DNA from: Apiospora phragmitis
Lineage: Eukaryota; Ascomycota; Sordariomycetes; Amphisphaeriales; Apiosporaceae
Length of the DNA stretch: 64,000 nt
Direction of reading: 5' to 3'
Assembly: GCA_038363925.1 (NCBI GenBank)
Contig: JAQQWL010000010.1
Location: forward strand, 992,001 to 1,056,000
The translations under genes and the position numbers were made by a program. The notes beneath the pieces were generated by a model. That model had not been told where the DNA came from and did not search any database. It saw only the letters and a program-made list of their open reading frames with translations. The number at the start of each line of letters is the position of its first letter. The first letter of the stretch is position 1. Positions 46,886 through 58,436 of this stretch are shown here, in pieces.

Positions 46886-48808
46886 ATGGCTTATTCCAAT
46901 TCCGAACTCACTGCCAGGGACCTTGGCTCATCAGATCCTGAAGCGGTATATGAGATGGCTGAGAAAGCCGACAACGCCTTGGACTGGAAGCCAAACATCC
47001 AGCAGCTGCTCACCATCATCACGCTGGCCATTGTCTGTCTCGTAGTCGCACTTGATGCCAGCATCATCGTCACCTCCTTAAGCGTAAGTTATTGTTCTTA
47101 GTAGACCTCAAGGGCGACACGACCGAGGGCTTCTGGGTCGGCACGTCGTACCTGCTCGTCAACGCCGTCACCATGCCCGTGATCGCGTCCATCAGCGAGA
47201 TCTTCGGCCGCCCGCTCTGCCTCGAGTTCTCGCTCGTCATGTTCACTCTGGGCACCATTCTCTGCTGCACCGCGACCGATATCGCCGTCATGCTGGTCGG
47301 CCGCTCGATCCAGGGCGTCGGCATCCAGGTCCTCAGCGGCGTCATCATGACTGACATCGTGCTCCTGCGGCACCGGCCAAAGTGGTACGGCGTCGTCCTC
47401 GCGGCGTGGGCGCTGGGCACCTGTGTGGGGCCCATCATTGGCGGGGGTATTGCTCAGAACATTACGTGGCGCTGGGTCTTCTATCTGATGTAGGTTGCCA
47501 ATATCGCTGGCGCATGAGAATCGCTTGGAGGCTGACTCTTGACCCTTCCAGGTTCCCAATTTGCGCATATGGACTTGTTGCCGTCCCCTTACCCCTGAAG
47601 TCGAAGCCGAGGACTGAGAGCCTGAGCCAAAAGCTCCGAAGAGTTGACTGGGTGGGCATGATATTATTCATGGGATCTACCACATGTAAGTTGATGAAGA
47701 CATAATCATTCTCAGGAAACTGTTATGCTAATGAATCCTAGCGTTTCTCATTGGCATCTGCTGAGGTGGGACCCAGCAGCCTTGGGGTAGCGCAGCTACC
47801 ATAGCCCCGTTGGTCATCGGGTTAACCGGTCTGGTGGTGACAATGCTTTGGGAGATTTACTTTGCCTCCGAACCGATCCTCAAGCCATCCCTTTTTCACA
47901 ATGCCTCATCCACTGCCACCTACATTTGCGGCGCTGCGCAAGGATTTCTGGTAGGTCATTCCCTTGCACGTCTTAACCCAATTCGAACAACGATGCTGAC
48001 CGGATTCTAGATATGGTCTTCGTTCTACTACTACCCTTTCTACTTTCTGTCAGTGAAGATGACCAGCCCGGTAATGGCCGGCGTGAACATGCTCCCAGCC
48101 GTTCTTGTCTTGGTCCCCGGATTCGTTATCACCGGACGCCTAGTAACCCGCTTCGACAACTACCGGCTCGCCATCTGGCTTGGCTGGGCCTTCGCCGTCG
48201 TGTCCGCCGTCGTGTCCGTCGCGTGGCAGTTCCTCGACGTGAGCACGGCGGTCTGGGTGGTCACCTTCATACTCCTCGGCCTCGGCCACGGTGCCGTCCT
48301 GAACGCGCAGAACTTCGCCACCCAGGCCATGTGCCAGGAGGGCGACGAAGGGCACGCGGCCGCCATGTACCTGTTCATCCGGCAGATCGGCGCTGCCATC
48401 GGTGTCGGCGGCGTATTCCAGGTGTATCTCGGCGTCGCTGTGTTTTCGCTCATCATCAGTCTCGTCTTCATCAAGCACTTCACGCTGAACAAGGCGTTAG
48501 TCAGCGAGCATGTTTTGGAAGGAAGTCCCAATGGCGCCGCCTCAACGTCCAAGGTCTCGTGGGATCAGCAGACGCTGGAGAGCCAGGCATACTCCGGGGT
48601 ATCGACCCCTTTCCAGGGTCACCAGATGCTGCCTGAGACGACTGCTCCGGAATTTGTCTGCGCACCTGTGATCACAGTACAGCAGCACCAATCAGAGCGA
48701 ACGGTGGAGATCCCGCTCCGAGAAGAGCATACCCAGCCGGAAGCCCGGCAGCCAGATGTCTCACCGATGTCTCAGTACCAGTACCCACCAGAGCACAGTT
48801 GCCGGTAG
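46886..48808 (+). pseudogene. MFS transporter (DHA2/TRI12-like drug or toxin exporter), disrupted
   Basis: Five exon blocks give a DHA2-like permease. Exon 1 ends in LTIITLAIVCLVVALDASII. Exon 2 has TEGFWVGTSYLLVNAVTMPV, LVGRSIQGVGIQVLSGVIMT and TCVGPIIGGGIAQNITWRW. Introns 47490-47551, 47686-47741 and 47951-48010 have proper GT, branch and AG sites and keep frame. The last exon carries the C-terminal helices and a long polar tail to 48808. Two defects are visible. The junction after TSLS holds only 18 nt (GTAAGTTATTGTTCTTAG), too short for splicing and out of frame with DLKGDT. A conserved Trp codon is TGA at 47762-47764 (LIGIC-stop-GGTQ). The family exports small molecules across the plasma membrane by proton antiport. 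This gene is probably inactive. Confidence 0.75.
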
Positions 48809-49037
48809 TTGCAGACCGAGCCGTGCATGTGACTAAGGGTCTCGGTAGTTTTCCCAGTATGAATGGGTCTCGTCGGAACAAGCCTATGATATCGCAGTCC
48901 GGGATGCAAAAGTTGCGGAGGAGACTAGCGCCACGGCTGAGGTGGTTGAGCGAACGCAGGATGTATGAACAAGGCAAGGCGTAATTATATATGTTCTGGA
49001 AGGTTACACAAGCTTGAGTAATTATTACATATGTCTG

Positions 49038-50129
49038 TCAAGCAGCAGCCTTGGGCTTCTCCGCCGTGTTGAATCCCGGCCACACGCTCTTCTCATCGTT
49101 GACCCCCCACGCCGTCGGGCTATCGTCATGCACCGTAGTCCTCCGAAGATCCCTCTTGAACCTGCCCTCAAAGGCGCCGCCCCCGGCCCGGTGCAGCACG
49201 CAGCGGTTGTCCCAGATGATCATGTCGCCGACGTTGTGCCACTCGACGGTCGCCTGGTACTTCTTCTGCGTCGCGTGCCGATTGAGCTCCTGCACTAAAT
49301 CCCAGCTGTCCGGGATCTCGGGCCCGCCGTCGTCTTCGATGTGGTGCAGGTGCGCCCCGATGTAGAGGTTCATGCGCCTGCTGGGCCCGTGCTCCTGCAC
49401 GATCGGGTGCCGGTGGAGCGGCATGGCCGACACGTCCATGTCCCGGAAGAAGTCCGGGCTCCCGAGCTTGCGGCTGTGCGCCATCGAGTGCGCCCCGACG
49501 TACGCATGCGCCCGCAGGTTTTCCTTCTGTCCATCTGGCAGCTCCGCGAAGGCGGTGCGGCTGTCGGCGAAGTCGGTGTTGCCGCCGTGGCCCGGCGGCG
49601 GCAGCGCGCAGGCGCGCAGGAGCGAGAAGCTGGCGCGGCGCGGGTTGAAGCTCGAGTCGACGTGGAAGAGACCGTTGCCGCGGTTGCTGTGGGCGCGCGG
49701 CGAGGCCGGGTCCAGCACGTGTTCGCCGTCCTCGGTCAGGTTGCCCGCGTCGAACAGCTCGGGCAGGCCGCAGCGCGGCTGGCGGCCCCCGACGAGGTAG
49801 CGCCGGATGTTGTCGAGCTCGCCGAAGCGGCGGCTGAAGGCGACGTGCGACTCGTCGGTCAGACCTGTGTTGCGGAACACGCAGACGCCGTACTGCGATT
49901 GCGTGGGAAGGAGTGTCAGCATGTCGTCATATGCTCGTGTATATATATTGGGATTCCTTTGGAAGTACGGTTGTGGGAAACACACCTTGGCCATGGCGGC
50001 GAGAATCTCGGCGAATTGCTCCTCAGACACATCTGGGAAGTCGACTCCCGTTACTTCAGCGGCAAATGTAGGATGCAGTTCTTTGACCTTGATGGTCTCA
50101 AACGAAGGCGTTTCAATAATGCCCGGCAT
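49038..50129 (-). CDS. TauD/TfdA-family Fe(II)/2-oxoglutarate dioxygenase
   Basis: Exon 1 (50129-49986) encodes MPGIIETPSFETIKVKELHP and HPTFAAEVTGVDFPDVSEEQ. A 93-nt intron (49985-49893; GTGTGT donor, TGCTGAC branch, CAG acceptor) has no stop and a length divisible by three, so the frame also reads through it. Exon 2 gives YGVCVFRNTGLTDESHVAFS, then the iron ligands H-x-D in GNGLFHVDSSFNPRR and the distal His in WDNRCVLHRAGGG. The 2-oxoglutarate-binding Arg is in RFKRDLRRTTVHDD. The spliced product is 332 residues, the usual size for fungal 2,4-D/alpha-ketoglutarate dioxygenase homologues. These oxidise small acids or sulfonates using O2; the substrate is unknown. This is one of the few undamaged genes in the right arm. 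I chose MPGIIE as start because the upstream in-frame part is not family-like. Confidence 0.88.
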   Translation of the reverse strand: MPGIIETPSFETIKVKELHPTFAAEVTGVDFPDVSEEQFAEILAAMAKVCFPQPYFQRNPNIYTRAYDDMLTLLPTQSQYGVCVFRNTGLTDESHVAFSRRFGELDNIRRYLVGGRQPRCGLPELFDAGNLTEDGEHVLDPASPRAHSNRGNGLFHVDSSFNPRRASFSLLRACALPPPGHGGNTDFADSRTAFAELPDGQKENLRAHAYVGAHSMAHSRKLGSPDFFRDMDVSAMPLHRHPIVQEHGPSRRMNLYIGAHLHHIEDDGGPEIPDSWDLVQELNRHATQKKYQATVEWHNVGDMIIWDNRCVLHRAGGGAFEGRFKRDLRRTTVHDDSPTAWGVNDEKSVWPGFNTAEKPKAAA

Positions 50130-50891
50130 CCTGGTTTCGTGATGATTTCTTGTCTGTAATACAAATTTGAGACCAATCTCCACATGTCATCGGTAGGGAG
50201 GGATGAAATTATTATTCCGATGAACACCTCCATCTTAGGTGCTTATATCGCCTTTGCTTAGGGTCAAATGACACACTTGCCTAAGCAAGGTCGTGGGGGT
50301 TGTCGTGCGGGGTCTTTGCTGACGTCGGCCTTGTCGACCGACAACATGTTCATGGACGGAAGGGGCGTGCCGTCATCCCGCGTCCAGTGGCGTGCGCAGC
50401 TCTCCGCTTCTTCCAGGCTTTGTACCGCCTCAGCTGCAAGCAAGCAGTCAGTGTGACACGCATAGCAGCAGAGGCATGCATATCGGCCCAACGAATAACT
50501 GCAGTCCTGAAGGATACGGCGGCTAAGGGGTGAAAGGACGTCTGAAGGGTACCAAACAAGGTGTATATAGGCCTAACGAATCACCCTCCCGAAAGGAAAG
50601 AAAGGATAGACAGACCAGAGCCCCTAGAAGTGCCATAGTTAATTATTAGCTGAATCAGAACCAAGCCCTTACTGCCCTTGTCACAGTTATCAACTCGAGC
50701 GATGCTTCATTAGGAAGGGGGTGCTAAACCCAGGAGGTGCAACAGTGTGTTCACGACTACATAGGCATCTTTAAGAGAATTTATGTACCCAATCTTGGCG
50801 ATGGTGAATTATCTACACATTTGTGCCATATACTCTGCAGCACATCAACCCAAAGTAGATAGCTAGAATGGCCGTGTGTGAATATAGCAGC
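50130..50891. other. Intergenic stretch
   Basis: Holds the promoter of the dioxygenase gene and the 3' flank of the monooxygenase pseudogene. Overlapping short ORFs at 50264-50559 look like chance. Confidence 0.45.
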
Positions 50892-52274
50892 TTATTTGGC
50901 CTGAAGGCCCTCCCTGTCTCTCATAATCCGGCGCACAAGTTCGTCTCTCTCGTCACAGGCTTCGGCCGGAACCACTCGTATGGAACCTTGCTTCCGAGCA
51001 GCGCTGGTTACCAACCATACATGCGGTTGCTGTTTTTCCGTATATGTCGAAAAAGCATCCTGTAGCTGTGCGTTGTTGAGTCCGGCTGGATCGAATACGG
51101 GAAGTTGGTCAACGAGGTAGTAGCAGTCTTCACAAGGGTAAGTTTTTCCAAGTCAGTAATTAGGACTGAACAAAAAGGGGACTTTAGGAGTTCAGTTGTC
51201 TTCATCATGCTAAAACGAAAAGCGGAGCTGATCTCAGGGGTAGTGAGACATACCAAGCTTGATTGGCGCCCTGTCCAACATGCACACTCATTGGGTGCAC
51301 CGCATCCCCTACCATAACGCATCGGGAAGAGTACTACTGCTTGGGTTCCAGAGAGGGCCGGTCGAAGATGCCATACTTGATCAGTCTCTGGGCACTTCCG
51401 ACCAATTCAACCACGACCTCGTCCCAGCCCTCGCTCCGCAACCGCTCCACCACATGCCCCAGTATAGCCTGGCGTTTGTCGCTGTCAAACAGGCCCCAAG
51501 AAGCCTCTTGTCCACTGTCCTCCGGCAGGGTCAATTCCCAGCTGGTGTGTTCGTGCGTGATGGGATAGCAGACAAGATGCATATTGACACCGTACCAATT
51601 GCGGAGGCTCGGTCGAGCTCGCAAGCTTACCGGGGTCGGGGATATACCCGACGTCTATGGCGGTGGTCAGCATTATTTCCTAAGGGAACATCACATGGAT
51701 CAGACGTCACCTGAGCGAGTCCAGTGAAGGATGGCAAGCCGTCGCTTATCCCCTGTTTACCCAACAGCAGCCTCCGCGACGTTGCTCTCAGTAAGTCGCA
51801 TCCTACCAAGAAGGCACCGGTCTCGGAGCGCCCGCCGGCAAAATGGGCAGTGACATCATGGTCCATCTCGTCGATGCTTTCCAACGACCACCCTTCCCTC
51901 AGCTCGATCCCGTTATCTTTGACCATGTCCCTGAGCCAAGAAGCCAGGAGAGTCCGCTTCACGCCCACGGCCGGCTTCTTGTACAGGGTCTTCGAGTTGC
52001 TGGGAATGTCGGAGCAGCCGAGCTCCTCGCCGCCCGCTCTGTAGTCGAGCAGCCACTCTATGCTGGGGCCGTTGTCCAGCAAGCGGCGACTAACGCGGCC
52101 CACCAGGTCCAGTACTTTGAGGCCGTTGGGGCAGATCAGAAACGAAGCACCAATGTCCCCGAGGGCCTCGGCACGTTCGAAGATGATGGGGTTGTAACCT
52201 TTCTTCTTCAGCAACAGTGCCATGACCGGCCCAGCAACCCCGCACCCGATAATCAGGACCTTTGAAGAAGCCAT
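50892..52274 (-). pseudogene. FAD-dependent monooxygenase (salicylate hydroxylase/UbiH type), disrupted
   Basis: The N-terminus MASSKVLIIGCGVAGPVMAL has the GxGxxG dinucleotide fold with the closing acidic residue in PIIFERAEALGDIGASF. An intron (51710-51655, GTGACG donor, TGCTGACC branch, TAG acceptor) joins GLAQ to TSGISPTP, as in the family. WYGVNMHLVCYPITHEHTSW and the second FAD motif VMVGDAVHPMSVHVGQGANQ follow, and the C-terminus ends QGSIRVVPAEACDERDELVR to the TAA at 50892. Defects: TAG at 51334-51336, where Trp fits (EPKQ-stop-YSSRC), and an exon junction after GANQA that does not join in frame to EDCYYLVDQL although GTATGT and TACTGAC signals are present. Such enzymes hydroxylate aromatic or polyketide substrates with NAD(P)H and O2. 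Confidence 0.75.
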
Positions 52275-53413
52275 ACTCGGAATACCCGATGGATTATGTA
52301 TCCTATTTGACTTCGTGCTTGAACGATCAATATCAAATAAGAAGCGTTTCCGTGATCCACCTCAGGGATCACGGCTCCCACGTTAATTATGGATGACAAC
52401 AATTTGCAAAGGAGCACCAATCTTCATTCGTGGCTCGTGAAAATGGGCTTGTTATCTAGATAACGACCATCCTTAGGTAGCGCGTGATGAGCGGGGTACG
52501 ACATACGACGATCCTGGCGGAAGTGTTTCTCGTTCCGATCAAATAAGGTCACTCCTATTGGTACTGCGTGCATATGCAGAAATCAACCTAGCTTAAACGG
52601 AGTATTGAGGTTATTTACCAGAACTGGTCTAGATCGTTTCTATATTAATAGTATTAATAGTTCGGACGAACATATCTGATCCACGAGCATGGTTAGAACT
52701 TGGACATGCCCAAGTTCCAAACACTGTCAACCTTTCATCCGAAAGTATATAGATGAATTCATGCATATTATGTCTCAGACAGGGCAGAACTCAAAATTGA
52801 CGACATCAAGGTTGCTAGGAACGCACGAATACAAGATCCCTACTTAAAGGAGACTCTACTCTACTGCTGGTACCTCAACTAAACCTCGGATTCTTTCTCA
52901 GGATCGACGCTCTCAGATTCGAGTATCACTTTTTGCCTTTGACTGACCGATTCTGGTGAGTTCCTTGAATTTAAATGACGGTCAAGCTCTGTTACCGAGC
53001 TTGATGAATTTCCATATTGGCGACGAGGTGCAACTCCTAGTAATTTCATATAGCCGCGCCACACTGAGGGCTAAGCGGCAGTAGTGGGTGAACCGGGCCT
53101 CATCTGCAAGAGAACCATGGCCATCAGGTTGTCTTATCCCCTGCAGGTTATTATTTCACTAGAGCACAACATGCCGGGATTGGCCCGTTTTGGACGGGGA
53201 TTCTACTCGCCACAATTAAGGAGGAGAAAAGAGCTATCCAGAATCTCTCAAGGGGATACAGTCCAACACAGATTGAAACTATTTGCAGTAACTGCATTCA
53301 ACTAATTATTAGGGATGGGGTTTTATTATGGTTTATATAAGCTCGGGTTCCTTGATTTAGCTCACTCTTCAAGCTCGCCTCGACGGATGGTCTACATACC
53401 TACCATTAGTGAT
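52275..53413. other. Intergenic stretch
   Basis: About 1.1 kb; moderately AT-rich near 52610-52700. Short ORFs at 52879-53305 have no recognisable product. Confidence 0.45.
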
Positions 53414-54337
53414 TTACGATGTTTCTCCGGGTGGCGAAGTTGGCCTAGGAATCTTCGACACAGCCATGTTGATCCATTGCTTTTCGTCACCCACGTATAC
53501 GCTACCAAACCCTGTATGGTTGACCACAACGCTCCGATCGCTATACAAAGCCATCTTTGCAAAACCGTTCGCGTCGTCACCCCGGTAAGGGTACCAGTGA
53601 ATCCGAGGCTCGGGGTCGACATCGCTACTAGATCCGACTAGCGCGCGGAGTCTAGTCATCAAGGCTCGCTGGGCCTCGTAAGAATTCGCTGTATCTTCGA
53701 GGTTTTCGTCATCCGAGGTCTGAAAATCCGGATGTATGGCTACGATGTGGACTTGCAAGTCGTGCAGACCGATATTCTTGGCGGCCTGAATTAGTCGTTC
53801 AAGGTTTCCATAGTTTTCTTCCCGTAATTCTTCGCTCATATGAACCATGAATCTATCATACCGCACAACTGAAGGATCATCGGTTGCGTTTAGTGGCGGG
53901 CATAGACCACTGACGGCAATGCCGTTGCAAGTAGCGAGCGAAGTAGTGTATAAGTATCTGACATCTCCCTCAGCAGTTCGAGCAGGTTCATCGGGGTCCA
54001 TCTCGGCCTCGATATACTCTGCTGCCGGTGGGTACCTCGGGAGTATCCCGTTTGGAGGGGCAGCGGGCGTTGCGGCAGTGAGCACCGAGGCAGCTGGCAC
54101 CGAGGCAACAGCTACAGGGGCAACGGGTACGGGGGCAACGGGCATTGGGGCAACGTGTACAGGGGCAGCAAGGACCGGGGCGGCGGGGAACGGGGTAGCA
54201 GGTGCTTGGTCAATCTGGTTTTGAAGTAGAGGCGCAACAATAATGCTCCATGATGCCTGGTATTCCGCTGTAGGGCGATTGTTGTCACCTACTGGAATGC
54301 CCAGTCGCCTTAACTCCCTAGGAATAGGCTTAGTCAT
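53414..54337 (-). CDS. Hypothetical protein with a Pro/Ala/Val-rich repeat region
   Basis: An intact single-exon frame of 307 residues. Residues 1-35 are polar (MTKPIPRELRRLGIPVGDNN). About residues 45-100 are a low-complexity tract of repeated A-P-V and A-P-M units (VAPMPVAPVPVAPVAVASVP), likely an extended linker. The C-terminal 200 residues look globular, with YLYTTSLATCNGIAVSGLCP, RYDRFMVHMSEELREE and LQVHIVAIHPDFQ, ending GSVYVGDEKQWINMAVSKIP. No signal peptide or membrane helix is seen. The phrase 'TTSLATCNGIAVSG...DRFMVHM' suggests a fold containing a conserved Cys (CheD-like deamidase folds have a similar order), but this is speculative. The repeat arises from imperfect 15-nt units at about 54060-54200. 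Confidence 0.65.
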   Translation of the reverse strand: MTKPIPRELRRLGIPVGDNNRPTAEYQASWSIIVAPLLQNQIDQAPATPFPAAPVLAAPVHVAPMPVAPVPVAPVAVASVPAASVLTAATPAAPPNGILPRYPPAAEYIEAEMDPDEPARTAEGDVRYLYTTSLATCNGIAVSGLCPPLNATDDPSVVRYDRFMVHMSEELREENYGNLERLIQAAKNIGLHDLQVHIVAIHPDFQTSDDENLEDTANSYEAQRALMTRLRALVGSSSDVDPEPRIHWYPYRGDDANGFAKMALYSDRSVVVNHTGFGSVYVGDEKQWINMAVSKIPRPTSPPGETS

Positions 54338-55779
54338 GTTGTAGAACGTTGTGAAATGTGTAAACTTGGTCTGTGCAAAGCTAGTCTCTCCTGTGAGTTC
54401 CGATCCGAGAATACGTTATTAAGAGGGTCTTGTGAGTGCTGGTTAGAATTTAGGATGGGAGGGTTCGAGGAGAAACCAAGCACATATATAGTTGAAGCTG
54501 GCCTTATACTTCATTTCTTTACACATCATGTGTTTTCGACAGGAACAATGGACACGATACAAGACCATGCCAACAAAGATGGTGAAAGAAAAAGCACATG
54601 ATAGTGAAAAGCTTGCTAAGACCTTGAATACCATTGTCCTCAACACTCAACGGGCTATGATGCTGATGGGGTCTGGGGTACCCGACAAAGGACTCGGAAG
54701 ACTCGCAATAATCAAGCACTTCGCACTATCGCTTTATTGAGGTGGTCCTACCCAGACCAAAACTAGTCTCGCGCTTGTACTCAGTGGGACCAGCAAGAAA
54801 CGACAGCGTTATGCCGAAGACTGTTTCTTTCAACTCCTCGGTAGCGCGTGGTTTGCTCCCTTGCCCCCATTACTAGAGAATCGAGCTCCCCGAGGTCGGA
54901 TAGCATAGAAAATATCCGATGAAGCTGTATAAGCGCCGGGGCTGAGCACGAGTGGAACGGTTTTAGGTGGTGTGCCAATCCGTAGCCACATATGGGAAAG
55001 CAGTTAGGTGGCATCCCGACTATCAGATACTGCTCCGTCCGTCACGTGTGGTCGACGGCCCAAGAGCATCGGTAGTAGTAATGCCCCTGAGATAGAGGTA
55101 GTGTAAACTCCGAAACAAGGCGAAGAACGCATGACTGTCTTGTGGGATAGGGTCTGCGTTGACTCTACGGTTAGATGTAGCAACATGGGGTGACGAGAAA
55201 AGAGTCCTCTGCCGGCTTGTTGGTCGCTCAATATTGGCATTCTTCAACTTAGAGCATTCAGCTGTTGGATAGACATGCTCAAAGCCACACAAATGGCATT
55301 TTGATTGCTCAACAGTCGGATTGCGGCGCCGAAGGAAATCAAGCTCTTCGAGCATTGCTGCCAGAGCTCGTGGGTAACGGTACAGGCAGCCGAGGTGGTG
55401 CTGGAGTAAAGGGGGCTACCGAAAAGGTAGAGCTATTACCATCCGCTGTTTCCTGAAGTAGGTTGTCGAGACTATGTCCCTCTAGCAGCGTTGGGGTCCG
55501 ATGTAGTGGCGAGTGGCGGCGTTGTTGCAGACATCTCTGCAAGGCAGACTTTCAACCAGGCATGCGGAACAAATGCTAAGATATAGCATGAACAAAGGCG
55601 TCAAAGACGGAATGCCTGACCATGAAATTGATACAAATGGGAATTTTGTACAGTATACTATTTCATTGCAACTGTCTCCTGGACGGTGATGCTTCTCACA
55701 GTTGAACCAACAAATTGTCCATTTCCGAGCACTATCAAACTGGGTTTTCAGGATAAGCTTACCACCAGCTCTAGCCCGT
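54338..55779. other. Intergenic stretch with unassigned ORFs
   Basis: Holds the promoter of the preceding gene and the 3' flank of the BBE-like gene. A minus-strand ORF at 55023-55355 has a Cys-His motif (KCHLCGFEHVYPTAECSKL) and could be part of a small gene. A plus-strand ORF at 54492-54740 has no family features. Neither is supported enough to call. Confidence 0.35.
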
Positions 55780-57758
55780 TCAAGACAGATTGCGCAAAAG
55801 GTTTCCACCATTCTGTAGGACTTGAAAAACCTTCTCTGGGTCGTACTTGTCCGAAGCCTCCTCATTCGTCTCAATTTGTCAGCGCCATGTCCCCCCCAAC
55901 ACTGTTTGCGTCGGGCTGGCATCGTTCATGAAGACGAAGCCGAGATGGTCACCGCTCGACTTGGCGAGCTTCTCAACGCCGATCCGCAGATTGTCGACGT
56001 CCCGGATGGCCTGCTTGTCTAGGCTCGGATCTTGCCACGAGCCGGCAGCAACCCACCTGAGAGACAGTAAGTCACGTTAGTTGATGGTGGCTGCTCTGTA
56101 ATACGAGGAAGCAGGGCCTCGCGCAAAAATGTAAAAACAACATACAGTCTTGGGAGAGTTCCTCTATTCCCATGATGTTTCCTCCCTTTTCCTCTCCCTT
56201 CTGTACGGCGCCTGGGGGGACGGGCTGGATTGTGTAAAATACATCTGCAGCCGAAGTCTTGACGGTCTCGTAGAGCTCGTGGGACTTTATGTACGGATCC
56301 AACGAAACCTTTGTTGCTGTCATTGACTGTGTGCGTCTTTTTCGGGAGAAGTAGCGATGTCAGATGTGTCCAGAGGAACGAGAGAGGTTGTAGGGCTTGG
56401 GTACGCGCCGCGCTCGACATACCTTGCCCTAGGTGCGTTATACTGGATGCTCCCCACCAGCGACTTGATCGTCCCGTCCGTCCACAAAACCGCCATGTTC
56501 AAGAGGCTCGTGAGATCGAGGAAGGGCTTGAAAGCCGCCGGGATCTCAGTCGGCGCATCGGCATACAGAAGCCCCACCGCGACGAAAGTAGGGTTGAAGC
56601 TGACGAACAGACCAATCTTGGAGTCGGATTCTATGGACTCCTGGACCTGGACGGTGGCCTTGAGGATACTGACGTAGTCGGAAGGGTCGTATATGTGCAC
56701 TGCATACTTGGTCTTGATCAAGGGGTATGTCTCAAGGTTAAATCTTGTCACGATTCCTGTGAACGGAGTATTACCATGCTGGCGGGAGATGGTGGTAGAA
56801 AAGAGAGTTGGGGTGCAGCAAGAAAGGAGTCAAGCTGTAGCATCTGCAGGAACCGAAGTTTGTCCCTCCCCCCTTAAGCGCTTTCCATAGATCGGGGTTC
56901 GTGTTCGCGTTGGCATTGACAATGCGAGAGTCATCCAGAACGAACTTCCATTGGCCAAGAAGTACCAGGTGTCAGCATCAGAGGGTAGGTGCGTCTTCGT
57001 CAAGAATGGGGGGTCATCCTTACCTCGAAGTTCTTGACGCCATCCGCCGGTAGCCCATGAAGATTAGGGAAAGCCGACATGCCACCTGTCAGAGCCATAA
57101 TCAATCAGAGTCTATTACTCGATAGAAAACGAGGAAAGGAAAGCGACGGTCCCGACCAGGCATCACATACCGCCGAGATTGAAACCACCCAGCCCGACAC
57201 CAAAGTTGCGGGCGCCGACGATGGAGCGACCGCGCTCCTGAGGAAGATGTACACGTCGGTCAAAGTACTTCCTCCGCCGGCGCGGAGGATGAACTTCCCG
57301 TCCATGTCTTCGTCGAGGGAAAGGGATTTGATGTCGCGCAGGTCAATGACGCCGCCCGACTGGTCTACGCTGCTGAAGTCGGCGTTCGGGTGATGGCCGG
57401 TGCTTCGCACGGCAAACTTGGTGTTCGCCTTCTTCGAGGTCGCGAGCACGGCGGCCACCTCGGCAGCGTCTTGGGGCCGTACATAGCCCGCTGCCGGAAG
57501 CCAACAGGCTTGGGACCTAGACGACGGCGGAGGCTGGTCAGTAATGCCGGGCCCTCCTGGTGGGGATTGGACGCGAAGCGGCAATCTCCTTTACGATCCC
57601 CTTCCTGGTCTATACAGCACTTACCAACGGCGCTCCTGCTCAGCCTCATAGCTCGTGTTCTGGGCAGTCGTGATGGTAATGGCAGCATTTTGTTGCTGCA
57701 GAGCCTGGCAAGCAAGGGCAGCGCGCTCCGCCGCCTCGGAATCTACGGTCAATTCCAT
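55780..57758 (-). CDS. BBE-like FAD-linked oxidase with several frameshifts
   Basis: Exon 1 (57758-57625) starts MELTVDSEAAERAALACQAL and is joined by a 108-nt intron (57624-57517) through RRW/SQACWLPAAGYVRP. Next come the FAD-binding domain FAVRSTGHHPNADFSS and GGVIDLRDIKSLSLDE, then ERGRSIVGARNFGVGLGGFN, NPDLWKALKGGGTNFG and IVTRFNLETYPLIK. The BBE C-terminus DKYDPEKVFQVLQNGGNLL ends at 55780. Four introns keep GT-AG sites. At least three single-base slips break it: near 57240 (before QERGRS), at the join before MTATKVSLD near 56323, and around 55860-55890. The usual secretory signal peptide is absent. Family members oxidise sugars or secondary-metabolite precursors with covalent FAD. The gene is either decayed or mis-sequenced. 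Confidence 0.75.
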
Positions 57759-58436
57759 TGTTCAATCACTGGCTAAAACCGTACCTACTCAGTACAGAGG
57801 CTGTCGCACGCGACAGAGAGCAACTGATTGGCTTGGGAATTGTAAAGTAGTCAGGTTATTACCCAATGAATAGAGGCAAGGTGCTGTTCAGCTATATATA
57901 AGGAAGGGGGAAAGAGAAACCATCTACAGTGCTAACAGGAGAGAGATGGGTAGACTAGGTAGGTAAGTAGGACACCCCAAGTGAATGCGTCACTTGTTCT
58001 ATGTACGTGGTGGCCAACTACATGGAGCTTACGTCGTTGCTGTGCATTACATACCTTCGGAAGGATTATCACGGAGGAACTCGGTCGGCGGTCTGGTGAT
58101 CCATCCTCGAGCATACCTACCTATTTGAGGACCTAATCGTCCTCCCCCCCTGCCACTTCACAATACTCCGGACTAACCGGGTCTGTCAGACAATGACACA
58201 ACAGTCGAATACACGCTGCAGATGTAATAGCTCGGGTTTGTAGCCGTTATTCAATTAAGGGCTGACTGTTTTGCTTGGGTAGTGAATTTGATTAGCCTGA
58301 TGGCTTCCTGTCAATGGCCTAACCGTGATGTGTGGACGTCCGCCGGTCGGACCAACGCATCGTCTATCAACAACATACCAGATCTTCACTGAACGAGGAA
58401 GCAGCGGCAGCAGCATAATGGCAATCAAGGCAACGA
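57759..58436. other. Intergenic stretch
   Basis: Promoter side of the BBE-like gene and 3' flank of the coiled-coil gene. Nothing further is recognised. Confidence 0.45.

Noticed and set aside
49341..50159. 272-codon plus-strand ORF
   Set aside because: Antisense of the TauD-family gene; Val/Ala/Arg-rich shadow without domains.
55482..55922. Cys-rich 146-codon minus-strand ORF resembling a zinc-binding protein
   Set aside because: It overlaps, in another frame, the end of the BBE-like oxidase whose real C-terminus (DKYDPEKVFQVLQNGGNLL) is read here.
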